Assembly (NCBI GenBank): GCA_038503035.1
Contig: JAVSML010025215.1
Location: 1 to 64,000, forward strand
DNA: 64,000 bases
Reading direction: 5' to 3'
Origin: Crocodylus rhombifer
Lineage: Eukaryota > Chordata > Crocodylia > Crocodylidae
Part shown: positions 47,185 to 59,136 of the stretch, one piece after another
How the letters are laid out: the number at the start of each line of letters is the position of its first letter
Position numbering within the stretch: the stretch's first letter is position 1
The notes under the pieces: model-generated
The model's database searches: none
Seen by the model: only the letters and a program-made list of their open reading frames with translations
What the model was told of the DNA's origin: nothing
Translations under genes and position numbers: made by a program

Positions 47185-47645
47185 CAGGGGTGTCGAACTC
47201 ATCCAGGTCCGCAGGCTGCATGAGTTGTGTGAGGCTGGTTTGTAGGTCAGATCTGGAGTGCAGGGTCAGTCCATAGACTGGATCTGGAGTGTAGAGCCAT
47301 GTCATCTGGCCTGCAAGGCTGCCTTTGAGGCTGAAAATTTGGTGGTGGCAATGTTAATTGCTGTGGCTCCTGGAGCTGTGGCAGCTGCCATTTCTCGCAG
47401 TGCCAAATTTCTGACCCTGCAGGCAACTCGGCAGGACAGATGACATAGCTCTGTGCTCTGGATTGAGCCTGTGGGGCTCCCCGTGAGGCAGGAAATTTAA
47501 CAGAGGCAGTGTTAACTGTGGCAGCTCCAGAAACCACAACAGTTAATGCTGCCACTGCTTGTTCTGCCATCTCATCCTGTGGGTCGAATGACACCCCACT
47601 CTGTGGAGCATATCCGGCTTGTAGGCCATGTCTTTGACACTCCTG
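47185..47645. mobile_element. hAT element, 461 bp
   Basis: Ends caggggtgtcgaactca and ctttgacactcctg pair. The flanks gtataaac and gtataggt share five leading bases, with transitions at the other three. The interior has direct-repeat words (gtggcagc, ggatctggagtg) and no transposase. Confidence 0.78.
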
Positions 47646-48522
47646 GTATAGGTATATAGTCCAAACTAATTAGGTGTTCCTTCCCCACAAAAGAAACTAT
47701 TCTTTTTTCACATACAGATTTGGTGTTTTGTGAATGGAGAAATATTGTCTTTAAAGGCTGCCCAGGGTCTATGAAATTCTGGGTGGAAGCTCAAGTTAGT
47801 TTTAAAAGAGATGCCTTACCTTCGTTGCATCCAGCAACATTTGGCAAAACAGCTGCATACATTTCAGAAGTCATCAAGACTTTGCCAGTACGCAATTAGG
47901 CCTAAAATAGTGTAGTCCACCTAAGCAGAGTATAGCAAACATGATTATTTGGACTCCAGTGTGCCCATGAAGTTCTTTCATATTATGTTTATCAAGTGAA
48001 GAACAGTGACATACCAGAGATGCTTTTGCTTTCTTTTTTCTAATAAACTGCCTTGTTCAATTTTAGAAGAAAGTAACTGAGTTACTGATGCTCTACCATA
48101 GTCACTGGCATGGAGATGTCGTGCCCTGCACCCCACTCCCTCCTCCAGTCCTAAATATCTGTGGAGATACCTGTGTGAAAAATGGTAAAGTGGTTGTTTT
48201 GTTAGGACTGGTGAATGGCACGATAACTATGCCATCAGTTCTGCTGGTTCTTTTACTCGTGTTTCTAACCTGAAGAGAATTCTCCAGTCAGAAATGCCCA
48301 TTAATGCAGTGAATGTCAGAGCACCTGGCATTTCCCAGGTGAGATGCATATGATGTACCAGCCTTCTAAGGCAGGAGGCTCTTCCCGAGATGGGAGTTTT
48401 TGGGTCCAATTCTGTAAATCTTACCTGTGTGGGTAAAAGTTACTTCCTTTAAGCAAGAGTTGAAGAATCAATCTGTTTATGAGCCAGATGGTTTAGGCCG
48501 GGATTTGAACCGAATGACTGTA
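47646..48522. other. Unique non-coding DNA
   Basis: Nothing recognised. Confidence 0.4.
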
Positions 48523-48734
48523 TAGGCAACCCCCGCTTAACACTGTTTCACTTAGTGCTATTTCGCTCTAACGCTTGTTTTACATTGATACCCAATTCCA
48601 CTTAGCACTCAGTGAGTTTCGTTATAACGTTCACAGGCATCGTACACCTGGCAGCAGGTTTTACTTAACGCTCTTCTGCTTAATACTCGTTTTTTCAGGA
48701 ACTAATTAAGAGCGCTAAGTGGGGATTGCCCATA
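48523..48734. mobile_element. Tigger/mariner-like MITE, about 210 bp
   Basis: The left end taggcaacccccgcttaac and right end gctaagtggggattgccca are inverted, and both sides touch TA, the target of Tc1/mariner elements. Internal cacttagtgc and gcttaac words repeat the same motif. The interior is too short to encode a transposase. Confidence 0.75.
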
Positions 48735-49283
48735 TAGGTACAATTCACTCCTAAAGAGACACAGAAGGGATAGCCTCATATCACTTGAACCCAATCCGTT
48801 CTATATTGATACTTCAAAAGACTCAGAACTACATCCCTACAGTAGATCTCTTTCTCACATAAGCATGTATTTCACTCTTTTACTCTGAGCACAATAATGT
48901 CATGATGACTACAGTAAATACTGCAGACTCAATATTGATGAGGAAAAAAGGTCACTCACTGAAGGGAACCTCTTCATTTAATATGAATATCTAGCAATTT
49001 ACAGTTTACAATTGCAAGGCTGAATTTGATGACAAATTAAGATTTTGTTAAATAAATTAAATCTTACTGGTTTACAGTTACCAAATCTTTGTAGGCTGTT
49101 TATTTTACCTAAAAAAGAAACAAACTAAATATTGTAGTGCAAAACAAGCCTAGTGGCATCCCATTCTTGGCCTTTTCTTTTAGGTTAAGATCAAGTGTAG
49201 TATATGAAAAGCAGAAAGTGAAACTAAACAGGGAGAAAGGAAAACCGACAAATCTATTTTCATTAGTCAAACTGATAGAAACC
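48735..49283. other. Unique AT-rich DNA
   Basis: Nothing recognised. Confidence 0.4.
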
Positions 49284-49390
49284 ATAAAATCATAGAAAAG
49301 TAGGGCTGGGACAGACCTCTAGAGCTCATCTAATCTAAACCTCGGCCTGGGGGAGGATCATTCCTATCCAACCCATCTCATACAAACCCT
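49284..49390 (-). mobile_element. CR1 3' end, minus strand
   Basis: Starts with the complement of a degenerate tctatgatttt tail (accataaaatcatagaaaag), then agggctgggacagacctc and gaggatcattcctatcc, the terminal CR1 block. It stops in ctcatacaaaccctg. It may be the missing 3' end of the next CR1, split by a 220-bp insertion. Confidence 0.8.
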
Positions 49391-49613
49391 GAGCAGAGGC
49401 GCAAGAGCTTGTACCCAGGTACCTCTGGGTTTTAGTTCTGGCAGGAACACTGGCACATCCCAGTTCAAATCCCCAGTCTTGGCTGCAGCCACCACTCAGT
49501 GCTTCTGAGGAAGGCAACATCTGCCAACACACGGAGCAACAGGAAGAGAAAAAAATCTTTCCTGGTCCCAGAAGCATAGGAAATACTCAGCATAGCATAG
49601 GCATAGCTAATGC
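49391..49613. other. 220 bp between two CR1 pieces
   Basis: Non-CR1 sequence. gatcattcctatccaacc on the left and gatcatccctgtcccatcc on the right are similar, as if the flanking CR1 had been duplicated when the 220 bp were inserted. The identity of the inserted sequence is unknown. Confidence 0.4.
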
Positions 49614-51070
49614 TAGATCATCCCTGTCCCATCCAACCTCTTCTTGAATGCCTCCAATGATGGAGAGTGACACAACTTTCCTATTTTACCATTCCTCTAT
49701 TTGTCTAACAGTGGTTTCCTGTATCCAGTCAAAACCTACTTTACTGTAACTTCAAGTCATTGGTTTGCATCCTGGTCTCTGCAGCAACAGAAGAAAGATG
49801 TTTTCTTGCTTTTTTTATGGCAGTCTTTTACATATCTGAAGGCTGCTATCATGTCCCCTCTTAACTGGCTTTTCAGCAAGCTGAACTTGCCTATTTCCTT
49901 CAACCTCTCCTCATAAGGCTTGCCTTCCAAGGCTCTTAAATCCTTCTCTGTCATGCTGCCATCCATCCAGTTATCATCCATTTCATATTTGTGTTTTTGA
50001 TTACTCCTCTCAAGGTGTAGTACCTTGCATATGTCAGCACTGAACTTCATTCTGTTAGCTCCAGCCCACCTTTCCAATCTGTCAATGTCCTTCTGAATTG
50101 CACTCCTGTCTAGCAGTGTGTTTGCAGTCCTTCCCAGTTTTATGTCATTTTCAAATTTGCTCAAAAACCTCTCTATTCCAGTCTCTGAATTGTTAATAAA
50201 AACATTGCACAGGACTAGTCTTGGACAAATTCCTGTGGGACCCTACTCAAAATGTCCTGAGATTCTGACATGGATCCATTTTTAAATACCCTTTGCGTAT
50301 GGCTATTGAGTCAATTGCCTACCCACCTTGCAGCTGAAACAGTTGCCTACCCACTGTATTTACTTGAATTCAAGACAAATCTGAATGCAAAATAATTAGA
50401 TTCTACACACAGAACATTTATAAATTTATTATATTTTTTCATGTATGGAATTGAATTATTGGAGGATCATCTTAAATGTGTGTGTCCCCCCACTTGGTGT
50501 TGGGAGGAGAGGTGGTGAAGGAGGCAGTAATGAGGCAGGTGGTAGGGGACACATAGCTGGGGGGGAATGGGGTAGGGCAAACGGGGGGTTCAGGAGGTAG
50601 GGGGGAAGACAATGAGAGAGGCAGGCAGCTTGCTCCCTGATGCCTATCCCCCCACTTACTCACATTGTGCCTGCCCCAACCTGCAGCCTAAGGCTGCCCT
50701 GATTTCTCCTTCCCGTTTCCCCCTCCTCCCCTCTCTATGCCGTGCCTGCTACCTGCAGCCTCAGATCCCCAACCTCCTTCTTCCCACCCCCATCAAAAGC
50801 TTTGCTGAAGTCTAGATACACTGTATCCACTGTATTGCCTTCATTCACTCAACTAGCTATCTTATCAAAGAAAAAGATCAAGTTTGGCACTATTTGCTCT
50901 TGGTAAATCCACACCAGCTGCTTGTGATCGGCCTTTCCTTCTGCAGATACTTGCAAATGGATTTCCTTAGGATGTGCTCCAGTAACTTCCTGAGTAATGA
51001 GGTGAGGCTAACAGGTCTATAGTTCCCTGGATCCTCCTTTTTACTTTTTTTTTTTTTTTTAAAGAGGAGC
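49614..51070 (-). mobile_element. CR1 LINE, minus strand, broken and internally deleted
   Basis: From the high end on the minus strand the frame 50890-51141 gives NYRPVSLTSLLRKLLEHILRK, the RT motif region; the sequence reaches LDFSKAFD near 50800 and stops at an inserted element. CR1 resumes at about 50350. The frame 49757-50164 has FENDIKLG (FADD altered to FEND) and KFSADICKVLHLERSNQ. EKDLRALEGKPYEERLKE there joins two regions normally about 60 residues apart, so that segment is deleted. Confidence 0.88.
50352..50791. mobile_element. DNA element inserted in the CR1
   Basis: Begins actgtatttacttgaattc, like the terminus (taccTATTTACTC) of the 56.79-kb element, followed by a similar AT-rich zone (tatggaattgaattattgg). 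The interior is G-rich then C-rich. The other terminus is not recognisable. CR1 sequence resumes immediately at 50792. Confidence 0.6.
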
Positions 51071-53525
51071 ACTATTTTGACAATAAATGTTACGAAATGA
51101 CAAATGTAAATGCATTCTGTGAATGTGACAGTAAACATCATGAATAGTAAAAAGGTAACAAAAGAATTTATATTCTAAACTGAAGTGTTGTTATTTTAAA
51201 AAAGTGAGAAAATTTGCTGTTTGAAATACAGTTTATGACTCTTTAACTCAAATTTTACATTATTACTTCAAGATTGTTTATTAACCTTGCTGTTCTTTGC
51301 CTTGGTTCACATGCCCCTCAAAGTTAACTGTCCTCAGAAGTATGGAGCTATGGAATGGACACTGTACCATAAAGCAAAGTAAATAGAGATAAGGTGGTGT
51401 TGGGCTCTGTATCTGTGAATTTTCTGACTCTTGTCAGTTTAAATTCTAAGCCGATAAGTCCCAGTAATGTTTGGCTTTTGCGATTTTGCACTGAACACGC
51501 ACATAAATTATCAGCCCACTCAGTGCTGCAATATAGCAAGCGCTGTTACTGTCTAATGTATAATTCCCTGTACACATACTGGCTTTGTTTTTCCTTGTTC
51601 TCTAAGTTTTTAATTGCCTAGTGTTTTGCAGTATGACATAAAGAGCAGGTGTTCAGAAACCATGTAGCAATAAAAAGGAGATCCAGGTTATCTTTTGACT
51701 GAGATATTTCCTCCGGTGTTTGGAAAGAGGGAGGAAGATGCATGAAGAGCAGTATTCAGTGAACAGTTTTATGGATACTACTGTAAGGTTATAAAAAACG
51801 AAAAAAAGGAAACAGTGAATAAAGACATGTAAATGGTTCCAATCAGGGAAATAACAGATTGCTTGGTGTTTTTGACCAATTATGTAACCCTCTGAAAGCT
51901 GTCTATTGCTGTGAGAAGGTTATGATGGGTTCTATTTCTGACAGCCTGAAAGTTTCACAGGAAGTTTATATAAAAAATGTATTTAATGTGCATACACCGT
52001 AATTTTGCTATTGAGATAACATGATGGGCACTGCTTTAGAATCTCAAAAGCTAAAATAACCCCCTAACAGGGCTTCATCCTGTTTCCATTCAAGTCAACT
52101 GCAAACTTCCTTTTGCCTTCAGTGTTGCAGGATGAGGTGGATAGCAATTATATTTCGCCCCTTGCTTCTGAACCATGAGGGAAAGAATGCAGAAGGCTCT
52201 TCAATCTTACTGAAGGTGAAGTTAATCTGAGGAGTCATGTTAACATGTACTGACAACAGGGTTACAGTCCCAAACAGCACCTAACTACAAAACTGTTACA
52301 GTAATTCTGTGTTGCTGTCACTGAAATGACTGCAGCTTTAAAGTAGCTAGCTTAAGAAGCAGCAGCAGTGAATCTGTGACAGCAAAGAGTTTAATTGGGG
52401 CTAACCACCCCAGTATCTGCCCAGCATTTGTCGCGTATGCTGAGCTCCGTTCCTGCTACCAAGAACAACTGATCTCACTTGTTTAAAGTTATCTCGGCTA
52501 TTTCACACATGCTGCAGTCCAAGATGTATCCTTAGACACATGACGGTAATTCTAGGGCATAAGATTTACCATAACGGCAGCTACTTCCCTAACATTGAAT
52601 GAAACATTTTATTTTTTTGGTCAGTGCTTTTGAGACTTCAGGAGAATGCTTGATTCTTTGCACCAGGCACACAGGTTCTGACAAGCTCCGGTGATAATGT
52701 TTCCACCATAACCAGTGTAACCATCTCCTAAACACCCCTATGGCTAATTAGCAGGCTTGAAGTTCTGCATAGAGGGGGCTTGCTGCTTTTGGTTTAGGAG
52801 GTGGCTTGGCTGGCACAGTGTAGTATCTTGGAGGGTACTACTGCTGTAGGTGTAAGTTTACAATGTAGATGTGGCCATAGTCTCACCATTGGTGTGTGGG
52901 ATTCCTCCGGGTCCTGAAGAAGCACTGATATGCCATCCCATTCATGGCACGGTTGTGAGACATTCTGGGGAGTTATTTCTGACTATAATAGCCATACATT
53001 ACAAGATATATTCTGAATCCAGATGAATTTTAGATGCAGTTACTTTTTATTACAAATGCAACATGAGTGGTACAGTTGGTGAATGTTAGCCTTGATAGAA
53101 TTTAGACATTATTTCAGCCTCAGTGCATTTTAATCATGCGTCTTGTGTCAAACATAGCAAAAATTTCAATTTTTCAACAAGGTCTTAGTTTTCTTTCTAT
53201 GCATATATCAGGAGCAGGACAGAACAAGAATTACGGCAGCTGATCATATGCTAGTTTTATCTGCTTATAGCTAGACAGGGACATTTTAAAATGTGTAGTT
53301 GCTTTTTTAAAGCCTAAACCTAGCTGTATGATATTCCATTACACAGGCAGAAGTATTTAAGGCAAAAAGGTAGCTAATGGGAAAATCTTCTCCTTCTTCC
53401 TTTAGCAGAGGGGAATTTACAAACCACTATAGTAGCAGGTAGCTGCACATGCAGAAAACATGAATACTACCATGTCTGACTGAGTCCTAGTTCAGCACAG
53501 ACAGAGCTTTGAAATTTAATCCTGA
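51071..53525. other. Unique DNA, 2.4 kb, gene-free
   Basis: Starts after a T16 run (51045-51060). Nothing else recognised; frames are short and without similarity. Confidence 0.45.
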
Positions 53526-53660
53526 CTGGGATGTTGTTGTGCTTGCTAGATTGGGGAAAATATTTTAGCTTCTCCATCTCATCTGTACAATGAAGATAAT
53601 ACTCATCAGATTTTCTCATCTGTACAATGAAGATAATACTGCTTCTGATGCTTTATATTC
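53526..53660 (+). repeat. MIR-like SINE relic with 27-bp duplication
   Basis: gcttctccatctcatctgta and caatgaagataatact follow the MIR end of the form tttcctcatctgtaaaatggggataata. tctcatctgtacaatgaaga with the following ataatact occurs exactly twice (53577-53603 and 53614-53640, period 37). Confidence 0.55.
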
Positions 53661-53952
53661 ATTCTCAGTCTGTGAAAAAGTAACACTTCAACCTTATGTA
53701 ACACTTTGCATTTTAAGCAACTCTTCTCAGCACTTTTTTTTCCCTGGAAGCCTGTTCATGTTAGAATATATATTATGTATAGCTATAGCTGTGTATAGGC
53801 GGAAATTCCTGGGTCTTTTTTATTGCATTTATTTCCATTACCGATGCGCAATAAATTAAACTGTGTATAAGTGAGCACAAAGCTGCAATTCCAAGAGGGG
53901 TCTGAAGCTCATAATTGTATTAATTAAGCATCTTATCCCAAATAATCACAAT
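53661..53952. other. Short unique stretch
   Basis: Nothing recognised. Confidence 0.4.
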
Positions 53953-55077
53953 AGGTGCAGCTACACATGCACATTACTGCAAAGTAGACTAATTAGTAGG
54001 GCTGGGCAAAGCTTTGGTCGCTGATTTGATCTGGTGGAGATTCGGCCCAATTCAGTAGCTGAATCTCCAAATCTGAATAGAGTCAGGAGACCTTTAATCT
54101 CTCCAAATTGAATTGGAGCCCCCTGAATTGATTCGGAGACATTCAAAGAGGTTCAATGATTTGGACATACACAAAGCTTTAAATGTTTTTTCTGCATACC
54201 TCAAGGTACCAGGCGGCTCATGAATGCTGAGATGCTGGGGTGGATGGAGCATCCCACAGGAGCATGGCAGGGTCCCCAGTGTGCTCTTCAGGGGACCTGG
54301 AAGTGGACCAGAAGCACTTCCAGCCCACTTCTGGGTCTGCCGCAGAGCGTATGGGGGATCCTTCCCCCCAGCTCGGTGACTGGTGTCTTCTGGGCCTGGC
54401 GGGGCACCCGGGGTCCCTCCACAGCTGTTTGCGCTGGAGTGGAGAGGGGGCTTTGCTGCTGAGCCCACAGGGCGCCCCCCCCCCGTGCTTTTGTGGGATG
54501 CTCCATCCTCCCCACCATCTCAGCATTCAGGAGCCATGCCTGGTACTTTGAGGTATGTAGAAAAAACATTTAAAGCTATATCTATGGCCAAATCACTGAT
54601 TCTCTGAATCAGCACTGAATTTTCAGATTTGGATTTGGCCAAATCGAATCGGGACAGTAATCTGAATCAATGAGTTTAATCAGTGTCCCCCCGAATCAGG
54701 CTGAATCTGAATCCAAATTGAATACGGCCCACTTTGCACACCCCTACTTATTAGGTCCACAGTAAAGTGTCACTGTCTATACATGCGATGGTATTCGAGT
54801 GCAGTAAATTAATTAATTCCACCATAAGATAGTTCTGTCTCTGTATCTTACGGGGGAGTATTTTGCTGTGCTGAAATGAATGTGTGGATGCTGACTGTGG
54901 GTGTAACCTGTTCCAGGTGAGCCCACCTTGCTGGGAGCCTGCTCTGCCCCAGCCCAAATTGCTTCCATGCTTCCATCCTGGGTGCATGTGTAGATGCTGG
55001 ACTTGGGAGCAGTTTTCTCAAGCTCAAACAGCACCAGAGTTTATTGTATCACATTAATTGCACATGTAGATGCACTC
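53953..55077. mobile_element. MITE family A interrupted by a 750-bp hAT
   Basis: Left end aggtgcagctacacatgcac and right end tgcacatgtagatgcact pair. The left part continues gcaaagtagactaatta in family A style, then the hAT begins. After it, gtccacagtaaagtgtcac and gtgcagtaaattaattaatt resume the pattern. The resumed part is about 100 bp longer than expected, so a further change is likely. Confidence 0.7.
53997..54746. mobile_element. Palindromic hAT, 750 bp, with target duplication
   Basis: Ends tagggctgggcaaag and the complement taggggtgtgcaaag are inverted. The flanks ctaattag (53989-53996) and cttattag (54747-54754) match at 7 of 8. Most of the interior is a long inverted repeat, 54175-54267 with 54483-54577 (agctttaaatgttttttct..., about 93 bp, few mismatches). 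Long frames on both strands here are mirror images of this structure, not genes. No transposase. Confidence 0.88.
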
Positions 55078-55417
55078 AACGTGGCTGATTTTAAACTTCT
55101 TGGGACTGCAGGGACCAGAGCAGTGGAAAGCAGTTTCTCCTTGCGAGAGAGGCAGATATGCTGAACCTTTGCTTTAGTGTAACAGATCTCTAAAGATAGA
55201 TTCCCACTCACATAAATAGACTGAACTAGGAAATACTTTTCTCTGGCTATGATTCAATGTGAACTCTGTGAGGGAACCAGAAAGGCAAAGGTGAGGAATT
55301 AAGTTAATTGTGAGGGTAAAAGTCCTGCCTAAAAGGAAGAACTGGAAAGTAGATTTTGTAATGTGAGCAAAGTTTTGTTTAATTGTGTGTGTAGCCTTTG
55401 TGGGTGAACTTAGAATA
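55078..55417. other. Unique non-coding DNA
   Basis: Nothing recognised. Confidence 0.4.
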
Positions 55418-55545
55418 AAAGAATTTTAGGGAAGCAGGGCTGGAAGGGACCTCCAGATATCATCTAGTCCAACCCCCTGCCTGAGGCAGGATCATCCCTA
55501 TCCAAACCATTCCATACAAATCCATAATTTAAACTCTTTGTAAAA
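55418..55545 (-). mobile_element. CR1 3' end, minus strand
   Basis: aagcagggctggaagggacc, then atctagtccaaccccctgcc and gaggcaggatcatcccta are the complement of the CR1 tail, close to the 49284 fragment in sequence. Only about 130 bp remain. Confidence 0.85.
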
Positions 55546-56792
55546 CTACTATCAACCCTGACACAGTAAGTAATGACGTTGTGATAAACTTCAAGCAAAG
55601 GCAGCAAGGGGTCAGTAGGGATTTGTCTATCTGTTAGATCTAGGTGCCCCAATAAGCAAAGGGAAGACAAAATTGGATTAAATCTGATGCACCCAAGAGT
55701 ACAGTTCTGCATATCTCAGGTTCCTTTAACCTCTGCCATTGGTTCTCAGACAGAGGTTCTCAATCTTGTATCACTGTTTTGAGCATTTTCACTGTCTTAC
55801 CATTATTGCACTTTCTCACTTTGGTTCTGCCCTTTAACAGGAGCCCTTTTCCATCATATGTCCTTTGAATCTGGCCCTTTAAATGTTGTGGCAGGAGACA
55901 GGCAGCTTTATCCTTAAGGGCCGGGTACAGTATAAGTGATCAGAAATCACTCGATACCCATAACAGAAGTTCAGCACACATAGACTGGTTTAAAAATGGT
56001 GGAACCCAGTCTAAGATTTGCCCTCCCCACCAAAGGGCAAATGTGTGTTCACTTTGTTACTGATCTAAGCGACACCGCATACAGAAAACCACATAGCTGA
56101 GATCGATTCCATCTCGGGCTTTTTGAATTCAATGCTTAGCCAAGAAGCTCATTGTGGCTACAGGTGTGAGTTCCTCCCAGCAGGCTGGTAAGTACTTCAG
56201 CTGCTTTTAGGAAGGTTAATCCTGGCTTCCTTCATTGCTGTGGAAGTGGCTCATTCTCATATAGTATTGAGGTGGAGTGGCTGTTTTGAGTTGAGGAAAA
56301 CTTTCATACAGGCCAGAAGGTGTGGTAAGAGCCACTCAAAATAGAAAACGAAGCCACCAGGCAGGAACAAAACAGTTTATAGGAATTTGCTCTTTCCAGA
56401 AAAATCTTATTTCCATGGAACAATCAAGTGCATCTTAAAGTTCTTTAATTCTTTCTGAAACTCGCTTTGTCTCTCACAATGTCATTCTGTCAGTGGTCCC
56501 TTTGAAAGGGCAACTGTGGGATGACTGCCAGGTAGCTGAAAAGATAATATTTTGGAACAATACTCCATACAATGTATGTATTCCTTTCCTTTTGTTCTTT
56601 GGAGAGTGCACCCTGACATTCATTGCACTGACCAAATAATTCATTGTGATGTCACAGAGGATTTTGAGATCAAATCTTGATCTGATTTATAACCTTCATT
56701 TCAGAGCTGTAATCCCATGAGCATGCGTGGTTCTTCAATTCCACGGGGCAGGGAAAGAGGAAGAGTGGCAAACCATTAAGAAAGAAAGGAGC
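55546..56792. other. Unique non-coding DNA
   Basis: Nothing recognised. Confidence 0.45.
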
Positions 56793-57584
56793 TACCTATT
56801 TACTCAAATATAAGATGAGGTGAGCCCCCCAAATCAGCGTATGGAAAAAAGTCCATCTTATATTTGCATACAAAGTGGAGGGGGAAGCAGGTGGCTGTTG
56901 CAGACCTAGACCCACAGAAGCCTTCTGCCTCCTTCCTGCTTCCTCTCTGCAGCTCTTCTTTCCCCTGCTCACCACCTTTCCTCTCTCCTACAGTCAAGTG
57001 CAGCTTGGCTTCTGCTTGGGCTCAGGTCTCTCCTAAGCATGGAGCACATGGAAACTCCTTCTTGTGCCTGGGCAATCAGGAGTGCCAACATTGCTGCATG
57101 GCCAGGTCAGGGTTGAGCGTCCATGTGTTGTGATCTGGGATGAAGCAGCCTGAGCTGCATGAAAGCAACTGGTTGGAGGGGAGAGGCAGAGACTGCGGGG
57201 AGTAGAGGTAGAAGAGGCAGAGATGGGGGAGTTGCGGCGGAAGAAGCAGAGACTGGGAGAAGCGGGGGGAAGAGACAGACTGGGAGGAGTTTGGGGAGGG
57301 GCAGAGACTGGGGAGCTGGGGGTGGGAGTTGCGGCAGGGAGGTGGGAGGGAGAGCAGCAAAGTTGCAGTGCATAAAAGTGGGCAGGGCAGAGGGCAATGG
57401 GATCACCTGATATTCTCTCTTGCAGCCACTGCTTTCCCTGCTGTAGCAATGGGAGACAGGGGATTCAAGACAGCCCTCCAATACTTAGATTCTATACCTA
57501 TAAAATGATAACGAATTTTACACATTTTCCATATATGGAATATAATTAATTTTTGGGGGTTGTCTTATTTGAGTAAATATGGTA
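56793..57584. mobile_element. DNA transposon-like element, about 0.79 kb
   Basis: Ends tacctatttactcaaatata and ttatttgagtaaatatggta are inverted, a TATTTACTCAAATA terminus seen also at 50352. The interior has a G-rich repeat block (57171-57360) and no transposase. Minus-strand frames of up to 138 codons are serine/proline-rich products of that block, not genes. Confidence 0.72.
57171..57360 (+). repeat. Purine-rich degenerate tandem repeat
   Basis: Variants of gaggcagagactggggag recur about five times (near 57182, 57217, 57245, 57270 and 57300), spaced roughly 25-36 bp apart. Strongly G/A-biased on the plus strand. Confidence 0.7.
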
Positions 57585-58564
57585 ATTCTTGTCTGGTTTA
57601 TTATGCCATGAATTAGTACAGATTCAACCTAAGACAGTTGGATTGCACAAATAGAAATGAAATCAGAATCAGAAGCAAAATATATTTATTAGAAATAGCC
57701 TTTAGCGAAGGAACATGGGGAGAGAAATACAGCTAATATCTGCTGTAATCTGAAGTGTTTCCTAGCTCTGTAATTAACCAGTAAGGTCACAGATTAACAG
57801 TTGGATAGCTTTGTGAAATGCTGGTCGGGGATGCTATCAAGGAAGAGTGATGGCATCCTCTATAGCACCCTGGATTACCTGGTTATTTCCCTTTCACTTT
57901 AGAATATGTGCGTCTCACATGAATGACCAGTGAAATGATATCCCAATCCCCTCAACAGAGGCTTTGAAATAAAGTTTTAATATCTTTAATAAGAAATAGA
58001 AATTGTTTTCATTAGTACAAAAAGCTTTATGAGTATTGACATACGTACAGTAGATTAAACAGAATAGGCACCGGTGATGTAAAAGGTTCTTTGGAGGATT
58101 ATGCCATGTAGCTGAAATTTATGGGTTCCTAATAAAGCCAGCTTTGAAACTTCAACAATTGATTTGAAGAAATTTCCACATATACCATTGCTATTAGCCT
58201 GGAAGCTATTTTGTGCTTTCCTTTGTGTTTGGGCTCCCTTTGGAACTTGACATTATGAAAGAACATTAAAAAAAATATTTTTAAAAGTTTTCAGTCAGAA
58301 CCATCAAACAAACTAACACAATAAAACCACATTGGAATAATATAATATCTGTCATTGCAGGGCTCACTACACCATTTATACTTCCCATATATTCTGGGAT
58401 TTTAGACCAGTTTATGCAAGTTGGCTCACTGAGATTATGATCTGCTAAGGAGAACTGAAACACAGCTTGTGTAATAAATACAGAGATTAAATTTTGTTTT
58501 CAATGAAGCCTCAAAAAGTTTATTTCTCTGTGAATATATGCAGTTTTCCTAATTTATATTCCGA

Positions 58565-58595
58565 CCCACCACTTTATATTATTGAAAGTGGTGGG
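58565..58595. repeat. Perfect 11-bp hairpin
   Basis: cccaccacttt at 58565-58575 and aaagtggtggg at 58585-58595, 9-nt loop. Confidence 0.8.
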
Positions 58596-59091
58596 CCTGT
58601 TTGACTTCTTTTGGAATCTCTGGTTAACATCAGGAGCCAATGAAGAACAGTCTCTTTGCCTATTGATCTGTTCATCATGTTGCCCTCAGGTAAATTACTG
58701 ACCACTAGGAATCTGCATTAGCAATGGAACCAGCTCATCAGAAAATATGTTAAGTTTCTGTCTTGCCCTGTCCTGTCTGGTCCTGTTTGCAGGAAAGTGA
58801 TTTTTAGTGCTACTGCAGTCATAGAAGAGCTTGGCTTTCTTTTTGTTTGTGTGCATTATTATTAGGTTTTTTTAAAGCTAACTCAGTGCTTTTGGCTTGT
58901 CCCCTCTCTAATACTGCTGCTATCATGACTGGTATCTTTAGTACTGCAGGCTCTTTGATTTGAAAAGTGTTCTCCATATTTTTACTATAATAAACCCATG
59001 AACATGGAGTTACGGTCATTGTGGTTATTAGCTAGTCTACTGGCAGGGAGCCTGTGGGATTGAACCTAAAATGTCCAACTGCTAAACACAA

Positions 59092-59136
59092 ACCTCTATC
59101 ATTTATGTTTTATTTGTTAGCATAAATGATAGAGGT
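59092..59136. repeat. Perfect 16-bp hairpin, 13-nt loop
   Basis: acctctatcatttatg at 59092-59107 pairs exactly with 59121-59136. It stands in otherwise unstructured AT-rich DNA; no element ends seen around it. Confidence 0.88.

Noticed and set aside
54094..54607. Overlapping frames on both strands at 54.1-54.6 kb
   Set aside because: They are mirror images produced by the long inverted repeat inside the hAT.
57033..57481. Serine/proline-rich minus-strand frames
   Set aside because: Products of the purine-rich tandem repeat at 57171-57360, not a mucin-like gene.
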